Shown here: positions 37,617 through 47,511 of the stretch, in pieces
Position numbering within the stretch: the stretch's first letter is position 1
Layout of the letters: each line of letters starts with the position of its first letter
Source: Halopseudomonas pertucinogena
Lineage (GTDB): Bacteria > Pseudomonadota > Gammaproteobacteria > Pseudomonadales > Pseudomonadaceae
DNA: 64,000 nt
NCBI RefSeq assembly: GCF_014646575.1
Contig: NZ_BMNN01000001.1
Coordinates: 806,001 to 870,000, forward strand
Direction of reading: 5' to 3'
The notes under the pieces: generated by a model
Databases searched by the model: none
The model's input: the letters and a program-made list of their open reading frames with translations, nothing else
Told to the model about the DNA's origin: nothing
Position numbers and translations under genes: made by a program

Positions 37617-39521
37617 ATGACCGTGGAAGCCAAGAAGGAAACGCTGGGTTTTCAGACCGAGGTGAAGCAGCTGCTGCACCTGATGATCCATTCGATGTAT
37701 TCGAACAAGGAGATCTTTCTCCGCGAGCTGATTTCCAACGCCTCGGATGCCTCGGACAAGCTGCGTTTCGAGGCCATTGCCAAGCCCGAATTACTGGAAA
37801 GCGATCCCAATCTGCGCATCCGCATCAGCGCAGATGAGCAGGCCAATACCCTGACCATCGAGGATAACGGCATCGGCATGTCCCGCGAGGAAGTCATCAG
37901 CCACCTCGGTACCATCGCCAAATCCGGCACCGCCAGTTTCATGCAGCAGCTCACCGGGGACCAGAAGAAGGACGCCCAGCTGATCGGGCAATTCGGGGTG
38001 GGCTTCTACAGCGCCTTCATCGTTGCCGACAGGGTCGAGGTGTTCACCCGCCGCGCCGGTCTGGCGGCCGATGAAGGGGTGCGCTGGGAATCCGCGGCGG
38101 AGGGTGATTTCACCATCGAGAACATCGAGAAGCTCGAACGTGGTACCCGTATCGTGCTGCACCTGAAGGCGGACGAGAAGGAGTTCGCCGATGGCTGGCG
38201 CCTGCGTAACGTCATCAAGAAATACTCCGACCACATCTCCCTGCCGATCGAGCTGCCCAAGCAGCATATGGGTGACGAGAAGGACAAGCCCGCCGAGATC
38301 GAGTGGGAGAGCGTCAACCGGGCCAGCGCCCTGTGGACCCGCCCGCGCACCGAGGTCAAGGAGGAGGAATACCAGGAGTTCTACAAACATGTAGCCCATG
38401 ACTTCGAGAACCCCCTGGCCTGGAGTCATAACAAGGTCGAAGGCAAGCTCGAATATACCAGCCTGCTTTATGTACCTGGCCGCGCTCCGTTCGACCTCTA
38501 CCATCGCGAAGCGCCGCGCGGCCTGAAGCTCTATGTGCAGCGCGTGTTCATCATGGACGACGCCGAGCAGTTCCTGCCGCTGTATCTGCGTTTCATCAAG
38601 GGCGTGGTGGACTCCAACGACCTGTCACTGAACGTTTCCCGGGAGATCCTTCAGAAGGATCCAGCCATCGACAGCATGAAGTCCGCGCTGACCAAGCGCG
38701 CGCTGGATATGCTCGAGAAGATGGCGAAGAACGATCCCGAGAAGTACGCCACCTTCTGGAAAGCCTTCGGCAGCGTGATGAAGGAAGGCCCGGCGGAAGA
38801 CTTTGCCAACCGCGAGAAGATCGCCGGCCTGCTGCGCTTCGCCTCGACCGCGCAGGACGACGACAGTGAGATCGTCAGCCTGGACGGCTACATCGAGCGG
38901 ATGAAGGAGGGTCAGGACAAGATCTACTACCTCACCGGCGAGCGCTACAGCCAGGTGAAGAACAGCCCGCACCTGGAAATCTTCCGCAAGAAGGGTATCG
39001 AGGTACTGCTGCTCACTGACCGTATCGACGAGTGGCTGATGAGCCATCTGAACGAGTACAAGGGCAAGGAGTTTGTTGACGTTGCCCGTGGTGATCTGGA
39101 TCTCGGCAAGCTGGAAGGCGATGAGGACAAGCAGGCCCAGGAAGAGGTGGCCAAGGCCAAGGCGGATCTGGTCGAGCGGGTGAAGAAGGTGCTGGGTGAC
39201 AGCGTCGAAGAGGTCAAGGTATCACACCGTCTTACCGACTCGCCCGCCGTGCTGGTTGTTGCCGAAGACGGTATGGGTCTGCAGATGCGCAAGATCCTCG
39301 AGGCCACCGGCCAGAAGGCGCCGGAAAGCAAGCCGATTCTGGAAATCAACCCGACCCATCCGCTGCTGGAGAAGCTGGATCAGGAGCCGGACGAAGACCG
39401 CTTTGCGGACCTGACGCACATCCTGTTCGACCAGGCCGCGCTGGCCGCCGGTGAGGCACTGCAGGATCCGGGTACTTACGTGCGTCGACTGAATGCGCTG
39501 CTCGTAGAGCTCAGCAAGTAA
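37617..39521 (+). CDS. htpG: Chaperone HtpG (Hsp90 family)
   Basis: A 634-residue dimeric ATP-dependent chaperone. The GHKL ATPase motifs are [29 protein letters not shown] and [11 protein letters not shown]. The middle domain includes [11 protein letters not shown], and the C-terminal dimerisation domain ends the protein. The longer frame upstream to 37320 overlaps the preceding gene and the heat-shock promoter, so ATG 37617 ([19 protein letters not shown]) is the start. Confidence 0.97.
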   Translation: MTVEAKKETLGFQTEVKQLLHLMIHSMYSNKEIFLRELISNASDASDKLRFEAIAKPELLESDPNLRIRISADEQANTLTIEDNGIGMSREEVISHLGTIAKSGTASFMQQLTGDQKKDAQLIGQFGVGFYSAFIVADRVEVFTRRAGLAADEGVRWESAAEGDFTIENIEKLERGTRIVLHLKADEKEFADGWRLRNVIKKYSDHISLPIELPKQHMGDEKDKPAEIEWESVNRASALWTRPRTEVKEEEYQEFYKHVAHDFENPLAWSHNKVEGKLEYTSLLYVPGRAPFDLYHREAPRGLKLYVQRVFIMDDAEQFLPLYLRFIKGVVDSNDLSLNVSREILQKDPAIDSMKSALTKRALDMLEKMAKNDPEKYATFWKAFGSVMKEGPAEDFANREKIAGLLRFASTAQDDDSEIVSLDGYIERMKEGQDKIYYLTGERYSQVKNSPHLEIFRKKGIEVLLLTDRIDEWLMSHLNEYKGKEFVDVARGDLDLGKLEGDEDKQAQEEVAKAKADLVERVKKVLGDSVEEVKVSHRLTDSPAVLVVAEDGMGLQMRKILEATGQKAPESKPILEINPTHPLLEKLDQEPDEDRFADLTHILFDQAALAAGEALQDPGTYVRRLNALLVELSK

Positions 39522-39530
39522 GACAAACCA

Positions 39531-39680
39531 GGCGGGCTTGCCCGCCTATCGCCCCGAGGTCGAGGCTCCTGCAGGAACAGGGCGGGCGGTCACGCGAACT
39601 TGCCGCTGCCCCCCTCTTGCGGCCAACCCCCGCTGTTGTAGGAGCACCGACCCCGGGGCGATAGGCGTGCGTAGCACGCC
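39531..39680. repeat. Paired REP element 2
   Basis: Two inverted units sit between htpG and the convergent FlhB-tail gene. The left unit ends CTCCTGC (39548-39572) and the right unit starts GTAGGAGCACCGACC (39638-39662). The right unit is followed by a second hairpin, GGCGTGCGTAGCACGCC. It has the same architecture as the elements at 19.7 and 48.7 kb. Confidence 0.78.
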
Positions 39681-39686
39681 CGGGTG

Positions 39687-39992
39687 TTACCCACTGTTCC
39701 CGTCGATGCCATCTTCCGGCCAAACAAACCCCTCCGGCACCTTGCCCTTCAGATGCCACGCAAACGCAATGATCTCCGCAATGGTGCGGTACAGCGACTC
39801 GGGTATCTGATCGCCCAGTTCCATCCGCGTCAGCAGACTCGCCAGGTCGGCGTTCTCGTAAATCGGTACCTCATAATCCAGCGCCAGCTGCACGATCTGC
39901 TCCGCCAGGTCGCCTTCACCCTTGGCGGTGATCTGGGGTGCGTCCGGGCCGCCTTCGTAGAGCAGGGCAATGGCCTTGCGTTGCTGATCCAT
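39687..39992 (-). CDS. FlhB C-terminal-domain paralogue (EscU/FlhB tail)
   Basis: A 101-residue cytoplasmic protein resembling only the C-terminal export-switch fragment of FlhB: KAIALLYEGG, TAKGEGDLAEQIVQLALDYEVPIYENADLA, ELGDQIPESLYRTIAEIIAF. It begins where the post-cleavage fragment of true FlhB begins, and the NPTH autocleavage site and membrane domain are absent. Its ATG overlaps the stop of the fliK-like gene, suggesting the two act together in export-substrate switching or are remnants of flagellar evolution. Confidence 0.82.
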   Translation of the reverse strand: MDQQRKAIALLYEGGPDAPQITAKGEGDLAEQIVQLALDYEVPIYENADLASLLTRMELGDQIPESLYRTIAEIIAFAWHLKGKVPEGFVWPEDGIDGNSG

Positions 39993-41635
39993 CAGGTCAC
40001 CTCGTCGATCCAGCGTTGTTGTACAGCCTGCTGTGGTTCCGGGGGCGTGCCATGGTGGCAACTCAGCTCCCCCACTTCCAGCCCGCGGGTCAGCAGGCGG
40101 TCGCGGAGCTGACCAAGCTCACGGTGCAGCAGCTGCAACGTGTCGGGTTTCTCCGCCCAGAACTCACTGCTCACACGCCCGCGCTGCAGGCGGGCGATGG
40201 CCTGCAGCGGGCCCAGGTGGTCCAGGTTGAATGCAAGCCGGATCTCCCACTGTGGAGCCTGCTCGCCCTGACGCCTGTCGGGAGCGGGCTTGTCCTGCTG
40301 GATGCGCAGCTGCACCTGGGTGAACTGCTGGCCATCACGCAGCGGCAGGTCAAGCTGCCAGACCGTCTGGCTGCTGCCGTCAGCGAAGGTCTGGGTCTGG
40401 CCCAGACTCTGGAACTGGTGATGCTGAATACGGGATAACAGCGCGGCAGTGAGGCGCAGCAGGCTGCCCAGATCAGGCGCCTCATTGAATGCCTGGACGG
40501 CGCGGGAGGGCAGCGGAAACATGCCGGGCCGGACGACCAGCGCCTGTTGCCAAGGGCCAGGCGGCAGGGTCAGCGCCTTGCTGGCATCCGGTGGCAGGTG
40601 TTGTTGCAGCGTGATGAGCAGGGTGATCAGGCTGGCCTTGAAGTCCGCACCGGGCAGCGGCTCGGTCCCGGGTGGGGTGGCCAGGCTGGCAAGCAGGGGG
40701 AGCACCCGCGAAAGGGGTGGGAGCTGCCCCTGTGCAGGATTGGTGTTTGTTCCGTTGCCGTCGGCGCTGCCGGGGCTGGCGCCGCCGAGCGCCCGTTGCA
40801 GCTGTTGCAGGTTCGCCTCCAGAAACAGGCCGCTCTGGCGGATCGCCTGGGCGACGCCGCCCGTGCTGCCGAGATGTTCCGGCGTGGCAACATGGTTCAA
40901 TACCTGCTGCATGCAGGTGCGCAGCAGGGACGGCAGATCGGGGAGCCCGGCGAGCCTGTCCAGAACCTGCAGCATCGCCGGCGCCGGCAGCTGGTTCTGC
41001 AGGCTTGCGCGCATGCCCTGCATCAATTCCAGCTGATGCAGCTGTTGCTGCGCGCTGTTCACCCGCAGTGCACCTCTGTTGTCTACCGTGGCGGTCAGCA
41101 GGCTGCCCGGAACGGCCGGGCGGCTGCTCTCCATGCTCAGTACCGAGCCGGCTGCCGCCCCTTGCAGTACCTTTGCCAGGATCGCAAAGCGTGCCTGCGC
41201 GTCGGCCAGCGGCTGGCTCTCGACCACCCGCGCCTGCAGCACGCTGCCAGCCGGGAACAGCTGCGGGTCGAGTCGGGTGAGCACGGGAGGAGCCTGACTG
41301 CTGAGGCGGGCGTCATTGATCAGCGCCAGCAGACGGGTAGGGGTGAGCGCCTGCACCGTGACGGCGGAGCCCGGCTCCAGCGGTTGCCGGCTTGCCACGC
41401 TGATGTCTGCAGTACCGCCCGCCGCCCTGGCCAGACGCAGGAGGACTTCGAATTGCCCGCCCCGGGCCTCGCTGCTGACCACCCGGGCCTCGGCATTTTC
41501 TCCCGGTGCCAGGGTCGCTGCGGCAATCGGACGCAGCAGTTCCAGGGGTACCGCAGAAGGGCCTGCGGCAGCACTGGAAGGCCCGTTCCTGGGCGGGCTG
41601 GGCGAAATGGGGGGCAGGTTCAGATCCGGCGTCAT
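39992..41635 (-). CDS. FliK-family hook-length control protein
   Basis: A 547-residue Pro/Ala/Gln-rich protein starting MTPDLNLPPISPSPP. The low-complexity N-terminal and middle parts lead to a C-terminal folded domain around residues 430-530 (TVWQLDLPLRDGQQFTQVQLRI, WEIRLAFNLDHLGPLQAI), typical of the Flg_hook/FliK core. FliK measures hook length and switches export specificity. It is away from the main flagellar clusters and coupled to a FlhB tail, so it is a second FliK-like protein rather than necessarily the canonical one. Starts upstream of 41635 lack support. Confidence 0.8.
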   Translation of the reverse strand: MTPDLNLPPISPSPPRNGPSSAAAGPSAVPLELLRPIAAATLAPGENAEARVVSSEARGGQFEVLLRLARAAGGTADISVASRQPLEPGSAVTVQALTPTRLLALINDARLSSQAPPVLTRLDPQLFPAGSVLQARVVESQPLADAQARFAILAKVLQGAAAGSVLSMESSRPAVPGSLLTATVDNRGALRVNSAQQQLHQLELMQGMRASLQNQLPAPAMLQVLDRLAGLPDLPSLLRTCMQQVLNHVATPEHLGSTGGVAQAIRQSGLFLEANLQQLQRALGGASPGSADGNGTNTNPAQGQLPPLSRVLPLLASLATPPGTEPLPGADFKASLITLLITLQQHLPPDASKALTLPPGPWQQALVVRPGMFPLPSRAVQAFNEAPDLGSLLRLTAALLSRIQHHQFQSLGQTQTFADGSSQTVWQLDLPLRDGQQFTQVQLRIQQDKPAPDRRQGEQAPQWEIRLAFNLDHLGPLQAIARLQRGRVSSEFWAEKPDTLQLLHRELGQLRDRLLTRGLEVGELSCHHGTPPEPQQAVQQRWIDEVT

Positions 41636-41647
41636 GTATGTCACATA

Positions 41648-41691
41648 TTGATGTAAATCAGACCCATATGCACAGGGTGCCAATGTATAAT
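41648..41691 (+). promoter_or_regulatory. Anr/FNR-type box plus -10 for ccm operon
   Basis: TTGATGTAAATCAG (41648-41661) matches the FNR/Anr consensus TTGAT-N4-ATCAA in nine of ten positions. A TATAAT follows at 41686-41691. The box centre lies 42-44 bp before the expected start (about 41697), which is the class II activator position, and no good -35 is present, as expected for an activator-dependent promoter. It lies between the divergent fliK-like gene and ccmA. Confidence 0.72.
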
Positions 41692-41782
41692 GCGCCAACA
41701 GATCGATCGCCCGGCGCTTAGGCAGTATAGCGGCAGGCGGTCGAGAAATATGAGTCATCCGCCCCGGCGGTCTGGAGTAAAG

Positions 41783-42418
41783 GTGAAGCCACTGCCTGTA
41801 GAGCTGGACGAACTGGCATGCGAGCGCGACCAGCGCGAACTGTTTGCTTCGCTGTCTCTGACGCTCAAGCCGGGGGAGGTTCTGCAGGTGGCCGGGCCCA
41901 ACGGCTCGGGGAAGACCAGTCTGCTGCGGATCATGGCCGGCCTGCTGCCTGCCTCTGCGGGCGACATGCGCTATGGCGGTGAGTCGGTGCTGCGCGGCAG
42001 CGGGCGGCTCGCATGGCGCCAGCAGCGGCTGTACATCGGTCACGCCCCCGCAGTGAAGGGCGCGCTGACCGCAGAGGAAAATCTGGCCTGGCTGTGCGCG
42101 CTGAGCAGGCCGGTCGACAGCGATCGCATCTGGGAAGCGCTGGCAAAAGTCGGTCTGCGGGGCTTCGAGGACGTTCCCTGCCATAATCTCTCAGCGGGTC
42201 AGAAGCGCCGTGTGGCGCTGGCCCGGCTGTATCTCGAACACCATCCGGTATGGATCCTGGACGAACCCTTCACCGCCATCGACAAGGCCGGTGTGGCGGC
42301 GCTGGAGCAGCATATCCTGGCCCATGCAGGGGAGGGCGGCATGGTGGTCCTGACCACCCACCATGGCCTTGATCACCTCCCGGGGGTGCGTTGTCTGGAC
42401 CTGGAGCAGGTGGGCTGA
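41783..42418 (+). CDS. ccmA: Haem exporter ATP-binding protein CcmA
   Basis: A 211-residue ABC ATPase. Walker A is [12 protein letters not shown], the signature is [13 protein letters not shown], and Walker B is [13 protein letters not shown]. It powers release of holo-CcmE from the CcmABCD complex. I chose GTG 41783 ([16 protein letters not shown]) because GGAG lies 5 bp upstream; ATG 41750 is the alternative. First gene of the ccm operon; its stop overlaps ccmB. Confidence 0.93.
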   Translation: MKPLPVELDELACERDQRELFASLSLTLKPGEVLQVAGPNGSGKTSLLRIMAGLLPASAGDMRYGGESVLRGSGRLAWRQQRLYIGHAPAVKGALTAEENLAWLCALSRPVDSDRIWEALAKVGLRGFEDVPCHNLSAGQKRRVALARLYLEHHPVWILDEPFTAIDKAGVAALEQHILAHAGEGGMVVLTTHHGLDHLPGVRCLDLEQVG

Positions 42419-43089
42419 TGCGGCGGATCATCTGGTTGCTGTTCTGCCGTGAGTGGCGTCTGGCCTGGCGTCGCCCCGGAGATCTGCTCAACCCGCTGGT
42501 GTTCTTCGCGCTGGTGGTGAGCCTGTTTCCGCTGGCGGTGGGACCCGAGCCTTCGGTACTGCGGACCATGGCGCCCGGTGTGATCTGGGTGGCTGCGCTG
42601 CTGGCGACGCTGCTGTCACTGGATGGCATGTTCCGCAGCGATTACGAGGACGGCTCGCTGGAGCAGTGGGTGCTGTCGCCCCACCCGCTGGAGCTGATGG
42701 TACTGGTCAAGGTCGTGCATCACTGGATGATGTCCGGTCTGGCGATGGTGATTCTGGCACCGCTGTTCGGCATGATGCTGGCGCTGCCCGGCTCGGTATT
42801 GCCGGTACTGGTAATGACCCTGTTGCTGGGTACCCCTGTTCTCAGCCTGCTGGGGGCGGTAGGCGCGGCACTGACGGTTGGCCTGAAGAGCGGCGGGCTG
42901 CTGCTGGCGCTGCTGATCCTGCCGCTGTATATCCCGGTGCTGATTCTGGGAACCGGCGCCATGGACGCTGCGCTGCAGGGTATGCCGGTAACCGGCTTCG
43001 CGCTCTGGCTCGGCTGTCTGGCGGTGTTGGCGCTGACCTTGGCGCCCTTTGCCATCGCCGCAGGATTGCGCATTGGAGTGAGTGAATGA
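42418..43089 (+). CDS. ccmB: Haem exporter permease CcmB
   Basis: A 223-residue inner-membrane protein with six helices, starting [30 protein letters not shown]. It is the permease partner of CcmA in the CcmABCD release complex. Its ATG overlaps the ccmA stop (TGATG). Confidence 0.95.
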   Translation: MRRIIWLLFCREWRLAWRRPGDLLNPLVFFALVVSLFPLAVGPEPSVLRTMAPGVIWVAALLATLLSLDGMFRSDYEDGSLEQWVLSPHPLELMVLVKVVHHWMMSGLAMVILAPLFGMMLALPGSVLPVLVMTLLLGTPVLSLLGAVGAALTVGLKSGGLLLALLILPLYIPVLILGTGAMDAALQGMPVTGFALWLGCLAVLALTLAPFAIAAGLRIGVSE

Positions 43090-43108
43090 TTTGTCAGGCA
43101 GGTAGTGC

Positions 43109-43852
43109 ATGAAGTGGACCTTCTTCCATAAACTGGGTTCGCCCAAGTGGTTCTATGACATCAGTGGCCGCTGGCTGCCCTGGTTTGCCGTGGCCGCGGT
43201 GGCGCTGATCGCCGTCGGATCGGTGTGGGGGCTGTTCTTCGCGCCGCAGGATTATCAGCAGGGCAACAGCTTCCGGATCATCTACATCCATGTGCCGGCT
43301 GCCTTTGTCGCCCAGTCCTGCTACATCATGCTGGCCGTTGCCGGCATCGTCAGCCTCGTCTGGCGCATGAAGCTCGCGGACGTGGCGCTCAAGTGCGCTG
43401 CGCCGATCGGTGCCTGGATGACCTTCGTTGCGCTGCTGACCGGCGCCATCTGGGGCAAGCCCACCTGGGGCACCTACTGGGTGTGGGATGCGCGGCTGAC
43501 CTCCATGCTGATTCTGCTGTTCCTGTATTTCGGCATCATTGCGCTGGGGCAGGCGATCAGCAACCGGGACACATCAGCCAAGGCCACTGCTGTACTGGCA
43601 ATTGTCGGTACGGTGAACATCCCGATCATCAAGTACTCGGTGGACTGGTGGAACACCCTCCATCAGCCCGCCACGTTCAAGCTCACCGAGAAGCCGGCCA
43701 TGCCCATGGAAATGTGGCTGCCGCTGCTGCTGATGGTGCTGGGATTCTACGCGCTGTTCACCGTGAGCCTGTTCATGCGCATGCGCCTGGAGGTGCTGCG
43801 CCGTGAGCACAAGACCCGCTGGGTGCGCGAGGCGCTGGAGAAGCTGTCATGA
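43109..43852 (+). CDS. ccmC: Haem-handling protein CcmC
   Basis: A 247-residue inner-membrane protein with six helices and the periplasmic tryptophan-rich WWD motif [28 protein letters not shown] carries the haem-ligand His. It loads haem onto CcmE. Its end overlaps ccmD by 4 bp. Confidence 0.95.
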   Translation: MKWTFFHKLGSPKWFYDISGRWLPWFAVAAVALIAVGSVWGLFFAPQDYQQGNSFRIIYIHVPAAFVAQSCYIMLAVAGIVSLVWRMKLADVALKCAAPIGAWMTFVALLTGAIWGKPTWGTYWVWDARLTSMLILLFLYFGIIALGQAISNRDTSAKATAVLAIVGTVNIPIIKYSVDWWNTLHQPATFKLTEKPAMPMEMWLPLLLMVLGFYALFTVSLFMRMRLEVLRREHKTRWVREALEKLS

Positions 43853-44007
43853 GTGAAATTTTCAACATGGGTGGGCACGGCGTCTACGTCTGGTCGTGCT
43901 ACGCCATAACCTTTGCCGTTTTAGTGCTGAACGTGGCCCAGCCGTGGCTGGCCCGTCGGCGTCTGGTCAATGAAGAGGCGCGTCGTCGCCGTCGGGAGGT
44001 GATGTAA
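43849..44007 (+). CDS. ccmD: Small membrane protein CcmD
   Basis: A 52-residue protein too short for most ORF screens. It starts [20 protein letters not shown] (the GGHGxYVW signature of CcmD), has one membrane helix ([17 protein letters not shown]) and a basic tail [17 protein letters not shown]. It overlaps ccmC at its start and ccmE by one base at its stop. It is needed with CcmABC to release haem-loaded CcmE. Confidence 0.93.
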   Translation: MSEIFNMGGHGVYVWSCYAITFAVLVLNVAQPWLARRRLVNEEARRRRREVM

Positions 44008-44471
44008 TGCATCCGCAGCGAAAGAAACGTCTGATACTCATCCTGCTGGTCCTGCTCGGTGTGGGCGTGGCAGTTGCACTCGCGCTGGGCGCCCTGCGCC
44101 AGAACATCAACCTGTTCTATACGCCGACCGAAATCGCCACCGGCGTCGCCCCGCTGGATGCCCGCATCCGCGCAGGGGGAATGGTCGTGGCCGGCAGCGT
44201 CAAGCGCTCCACCGAAGGCCTGGATGTGACCTTCGATGTAAGTGACGGCGGCGAGGCCATCACCATTTCCTACAGCGGCATCCTGCCTGACCTGTTCCGC
44301 GAGGGGCAGGGCATCGTGGCACTCGGACGTCTCAATGCGGACCGCGTGCTGGTGGCCGACGAAGTGCTGGCCAAGCATGATGAGGAATACATGCCACCGG
44401 AAGTGGCCCAGGCGCTGGAGCAGGTCGAACACATGAAGGTGGACGGCTACACGCCGCCCGCCAGCAACTGA
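44007..44471 (+). CDS. ccmE: Haem chaperone CcmE
   Basis: A 154-residue periplasmic haem carrier with an N-terminal membrane anchor (residues about 8-30). The OB-fold ends with the covalent haem site His124 and Tyr128 in [12 protein letters not shown]. It takes haem from CcmC and gives it to CcmF/CcmH for attachment to apocytochrome c. Confidence 0.96.
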   Translation: MHPQRKKRLILILLVLLGVGVAVALALGALRQNINLFYTPTEIATGVAPLDARIRAGGMVVAGSVKRSTEGLDVTFDVSDGGEAITISYSGILPDLFREGQGIVALGRLNADRVLVADEVLAKHDEEYMPPEVAQALEQVEHMKVDGYTPPASN

Positions 44472-44483
44472 TCCGGAGGTCGA

Positions 44484-46463
44484 ATGATTCCCGAGCTTGG
44501 GCAGATTGCCCTCATCATCGCTCTGGTGATGGCCATATTGCAGGCAACCATCCCGCTGTACGGAGCGTGGAAGGGTGACACCCTGGCCATGGGGTTTGCC
44601 CAGCCGGCGGCGTTCGCACAGTGCCTGTTCGTACTGTTCGCGTTCATCTGCCTGGTGCACGCGTTCCTCACCAATGATTTCAGCGTTACCTATGTGGCGC
44701 TCAACTCCAACTCGGCGCTGCCCTGGTATTACCAGGTCAGCGCGGTCTGGGGCGGTCACGAAGGATCGCTGCTGCTGTGGGCACTGATCCTCGCAGCTTG
44801 GACCTTCGCCGTGGCGATCTTCTCCCGGGACCTGCCCGAGGAGATGCTCAGCCGGGTGCTGGCGGTGATGGGCATGATCAGCATCGGCTTCCTGCTGTTC
44901 ATGCTGATGACATCGAACCCCTTCGACCGGCAGCTGCCGTTCTTCCCCGAGGACGGCCGGGACCTCAACCCGCTGCTGCAGGATTTCGGGCTGATCGTGC
45001 ATCCGCCCATGCTCTATATGGGATACGTCGGGTTCTCGGTGGCCTTTGCCTTCGCCATTGCTGCGCTGCTCGGCGGTCGGCTGGATGCTGCCTGGGCGCG
45101 CTGGTCGCGGCCCTGGACCATCGTCGCCTGGGCCTTTCTCGGGCTGGGTATCGTCCTCGGCTCCTGGTGGGCCTATTACGAACTGGGCTGGGGTGGCTGG
45201 TGGTTCTGGGACCCGGTGGAAAACGCCTCCTTCATGCCCTGGCTGGTCGGCACCGCGCTGATCCACTCCCTGGCGGTGACGGAAAAGCGCGGCGTGTTCA
45301 AGAGCTGGACTGTGCTGCTGGCCATTGCCGCCTTCTCCCTGAGCCTGCTGGGTACCTTCCTGGTGCGCTCTGGCGTACTGACCTCGGTTCACGCCTTCGC
45401 CACCGACCCGGAGCGCGGCGTGTTCATCCTTGCCTTCCTGCTGGTGGTGGTCGGCGGCTCGCTGACGCTGTATGCCCTGCGTGCGCCGGTGGTCAAGAGC
45501 AAGATCGGCTTCGCCCTGTGGTCGCGGGAGACCTTCCTGCTGGTCAATAACGTGATCCTGGTGGTCGCCACGCTGATGGTGCTGCTCGGCACGCTCTATC
45601 CGATGGCGCTGGATGCCCTCACCGGCAATCTGGTGTCGGTGGGCCCGCCGTATTTCAATGCGCTGTTCGTGCCGTTGATGATGATTCTGATGCTGGCGCT
45701 GGGCGTCGGCGCCATCAGCCGCTGGAAGGACACACCGGTCAAGTGGCTGGTCAGCATGCTCAAGTGGGTGCTGGTGCTGGCAGCGATCGGGGCGGTGATC
45801 GGCGCCGTCTGGGTAGGTGACCACTTCCTGGCGGTCGGCAGCATGTTGTTCCTGGTGCTGTGGGTGGTCGGCAGTGCGGTACGCGACATCCTCGACAAGA
45901 CCCGCAACAAGGGTCTGATGCGCGGCATCCGCGCGCTGCCTCGCAGTTACTGGGGCATGGTGATGGCCCATATCGGCATCGCGGTATGTGCGGTCGGTGT
46001 GGTCGGTGCCAGTCTGTTCGACAGCCAGCGTGACCTGCGCATGGAGCCGGGCGACAGTCTGGAACTGGGTGGTTACAGCTTCGTGTTCAAGGGCTCCACC
46101 CACCGGGAGGGCCCGAACTGGATCTCCGATCAGGGCATCATTGACGTGTACCGCAATGACCGCCGGATCACCACGCTGCGTCCGGAGAAGCGCCTGTACA
46201 CGGTGCAGAACATGCCGATGACCGAAGCCGGTATCCATCCCGGTCTGACCCGCGACCTGTTCGTTGCCATGGGTGAGCCGCTTGACGAGGAGAATCGCGC
46301 CTGGGCCATCCGCGTGCATATCAAGCCCTTCGTGCGCTGGATCTGGGGTGGTGGCCTGTTGATGACCATCGGTGGTCTGCTCGCTGCCAGTGACAAGCGT
46401 TACCGGCTCAAGGCCCGTCAGCGTCGTACCGCGGCCCAGGCCGTACCGAGGGAGGCTGTCTGA
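44484..46463 (+). CDS. ccmF: Cytochrome c haem lyase subunit CcmF
   Basis: A 659-residue inner-membrane protein with many helices. The WWD domain is ELGWGGWWFWDPVENASFMPW, with VWGGHEGSLLLW and VHPPMLYMGYVG providing conserved His residues. It is the core of the haem ligation complex, with haem b reductase activity in the family. Normal length. Confidence 0.97.
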   Translation: MIPELGQIALIIALVMAILQATIPLYGAWKGDTLAMGFAQPAAFAQCLFVLFAFICLVHAFLTNDFSVTYVALNSNSALPWYYQVSAVWGGHEGSLLLWALILAAWTFAVAIFSRDLPEEMLSRVLAVMGMISIGFLLFMLMTSNPFDRQLPFFPEDGRDLNPLLQDFGLIVHPPMLYMGYVGFSVAFAFAIAALLGGRLDAAWARWSRPWTIVAWAFLGLGIVLGSWWAYYELGWGGWWFWDPVENASFMPWLVGTALIHSLAVTEKRGVFKSWTVLLAIAAFSLSLLGTFLVRSGVLTSVHAFATDPERGVFILAFLLVVVGGSLTLYALRAPVVKSKIGFALWSRETFLLVNNVILVVATLMVLLGTLYPMALDALTGNLVSVGPPYFNALFVPLMMILMLALGVGAISRWKDTPVKWLVSMLKWVLVLAAIGAVIGAVWVGDHFLAVGSMLFLVLWVVGSAVRDILDKTRNKGLMRGIRALPRSYWGMVMAHIGIAVCAVGVVGASLFDSQRDLRMEPGDSLELGGYSFVFKGSTHREGPNWISDQGIIDVYRNDRRITTLRPEKRLYTVQNMPMTEAGIHPGLTRDLFVAMGEPLDEENRAWAIRVHIKPFVRWIWGGGLLMTIGGLLAASDKRYRLKARQRRTAAQAVPREAV

Positions 46464-47029
46464 TGCGTAGATCCTGGGTAGTGATACCCCTGCTGTTGTT
46501 TCTGGGGTTGACGGCACTGTTCCTGAAGACCCTCAGCGACAAGAAGACCCAGCAGGACCTGGCGGTGGACCCCAGTGCGCTGCCCTCGGCGCTGATCGGC
46601 AAGCCGGTGCCCTTCTTCGAGCTGCCCTCGCTGGATGATCCGGAGCAACTGATCAGTCCCGATGATCTCAAGGGCGAGGTGGCGCTGATCAACGTCTGGG
46701 CCACCTGGTGCCCGACCTGCCGCGCGGAACATGCGTATTTCAACAAGCTGGTCGAGCGGGGCGTGACCATCTACGGCGTGAACTACAAGGACGAGAGTGA
46801 GGCAGCCCGCCGCTGGCTGGCGGAACTGGGCAACCCCTATCGCCTGAATATCGAAGACCCCCAGGGCAGTCTGGGCATCAATCTGGGGGTGTACGGCGCA
46901 CCGGAAACCTTTCTGATCGATGCCGAGGGTGTGATCCATTACAAATACATCGGCGCGGTGGATGATCGGGTCTGGAACAACGAGCTCGGCCCGCGCTACC
47001 AGGCGCTGATCGATCAGGAGGCACAATGA
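46463..47029 (+). CDS. ccmG: Thiol:disulfide interchange protein CcmG/DsbE
   Basis: A 188-residue periplasmic thioredoxin with an N-terminal anchor. The active site is Cys83-Cys86 in WATWCPTCRAEH, and the cis-Pro region is GVYGAPETFLID. It keeps the CxxCH haem-binding cysteines of apocytochrome c, and CcmH, reduced. It overlaps ccmF by one base. Confidence 0.95.
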   Translation: MRRSWVVIPLLLFLGLTALFLKTLSDKKTQQDLAVDPSALPSALIGKPVPFFELPSLDDPEQLISPDDLKGEVALINVWATWCPTCRAEHAYFNKLVERGVTIYGVNYKDESEAARRWLAELGNPYRLNIEDPQGSLGINLGVYGAPETFLIDAEGVIHYKYIGAVDDRVWNNELGPRYQALIDQEAQ

Positions 47030-47511
47030 CGACTGCCTTGATGCACAGGGGCTGGTTGCTGCTGATGCTGCTGCTGGCGCCGGTGGCGCTTGCGGCTATC
47101 GATACCTACGAGTTCGAGACCGAGGAACAGCGCCAGCGCTTTTATCAGGTAAGCGGCGAGCTGCGCTGCCCGAAGTGCCAGAACCAGAACATTGCTGATT
47201 CCGATGCGCCCATCGCCACCGACCTGCGGCGTGAAGTGCACCGCATGCTCATGGAAGGCAAGGACAATCGCGAGATCATCGATTTCATGGTCGAGCGTTA
47301 TGGTGACTTCGTCCGCTACAAACCGGCCCTCAGCCCAGCGACAGTGGTGCTCTGGTTCGGCCCGGCGGCGATGCTGCTGGGTGGCTTCATCATCCTGATC
47401 GTGATGCTGCGCCGCCGTCAGCGGGCGCTGCGTGAGGCGGCGGCCCATCCCCTTAGCAAGGACGAGCAACAACGTCTGCAATCCCTGCTGGAAAGAGAAG
47501 AAGACAGCTGA
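47026..47511 (+). CDS. ccmH: Cytochrome c maturation thiol protein CcmH
   Basis: A 161-residue protein with a signal peptide, the redox pair LRCPKCQNQNIADSDAPIA (Cys48 and Cys51) and a C-terminal helix in the membrane (residues about 105-127). It reduces apocytochrome c within the lyase complex. It overlaps ccmG (ATGA) and ends on the base where ccmI begins. Confidence 0.95.
   Translation: MTTALMHRGWLLLMLLLAPVALAAIDTYEFETEEQRQRFYQVSGELRCPKCQNQNIADSDAPIATDLRREVHRMLMEGKDNREIIDFMVERYGDFVRYKPALSPATVVLWFGPAAMLLGGFIILIVMLRRRQRALREAAAHPLSKDEQQRLQSLLEREEDS

Noticed and set aside
43899-46517. 872-codon antisense ORF over ccmDEF
   Set aside because: His/Gln/Gly-rich translation of the ccm antisense strand; no domain and it conflicts with three well-supported genes.
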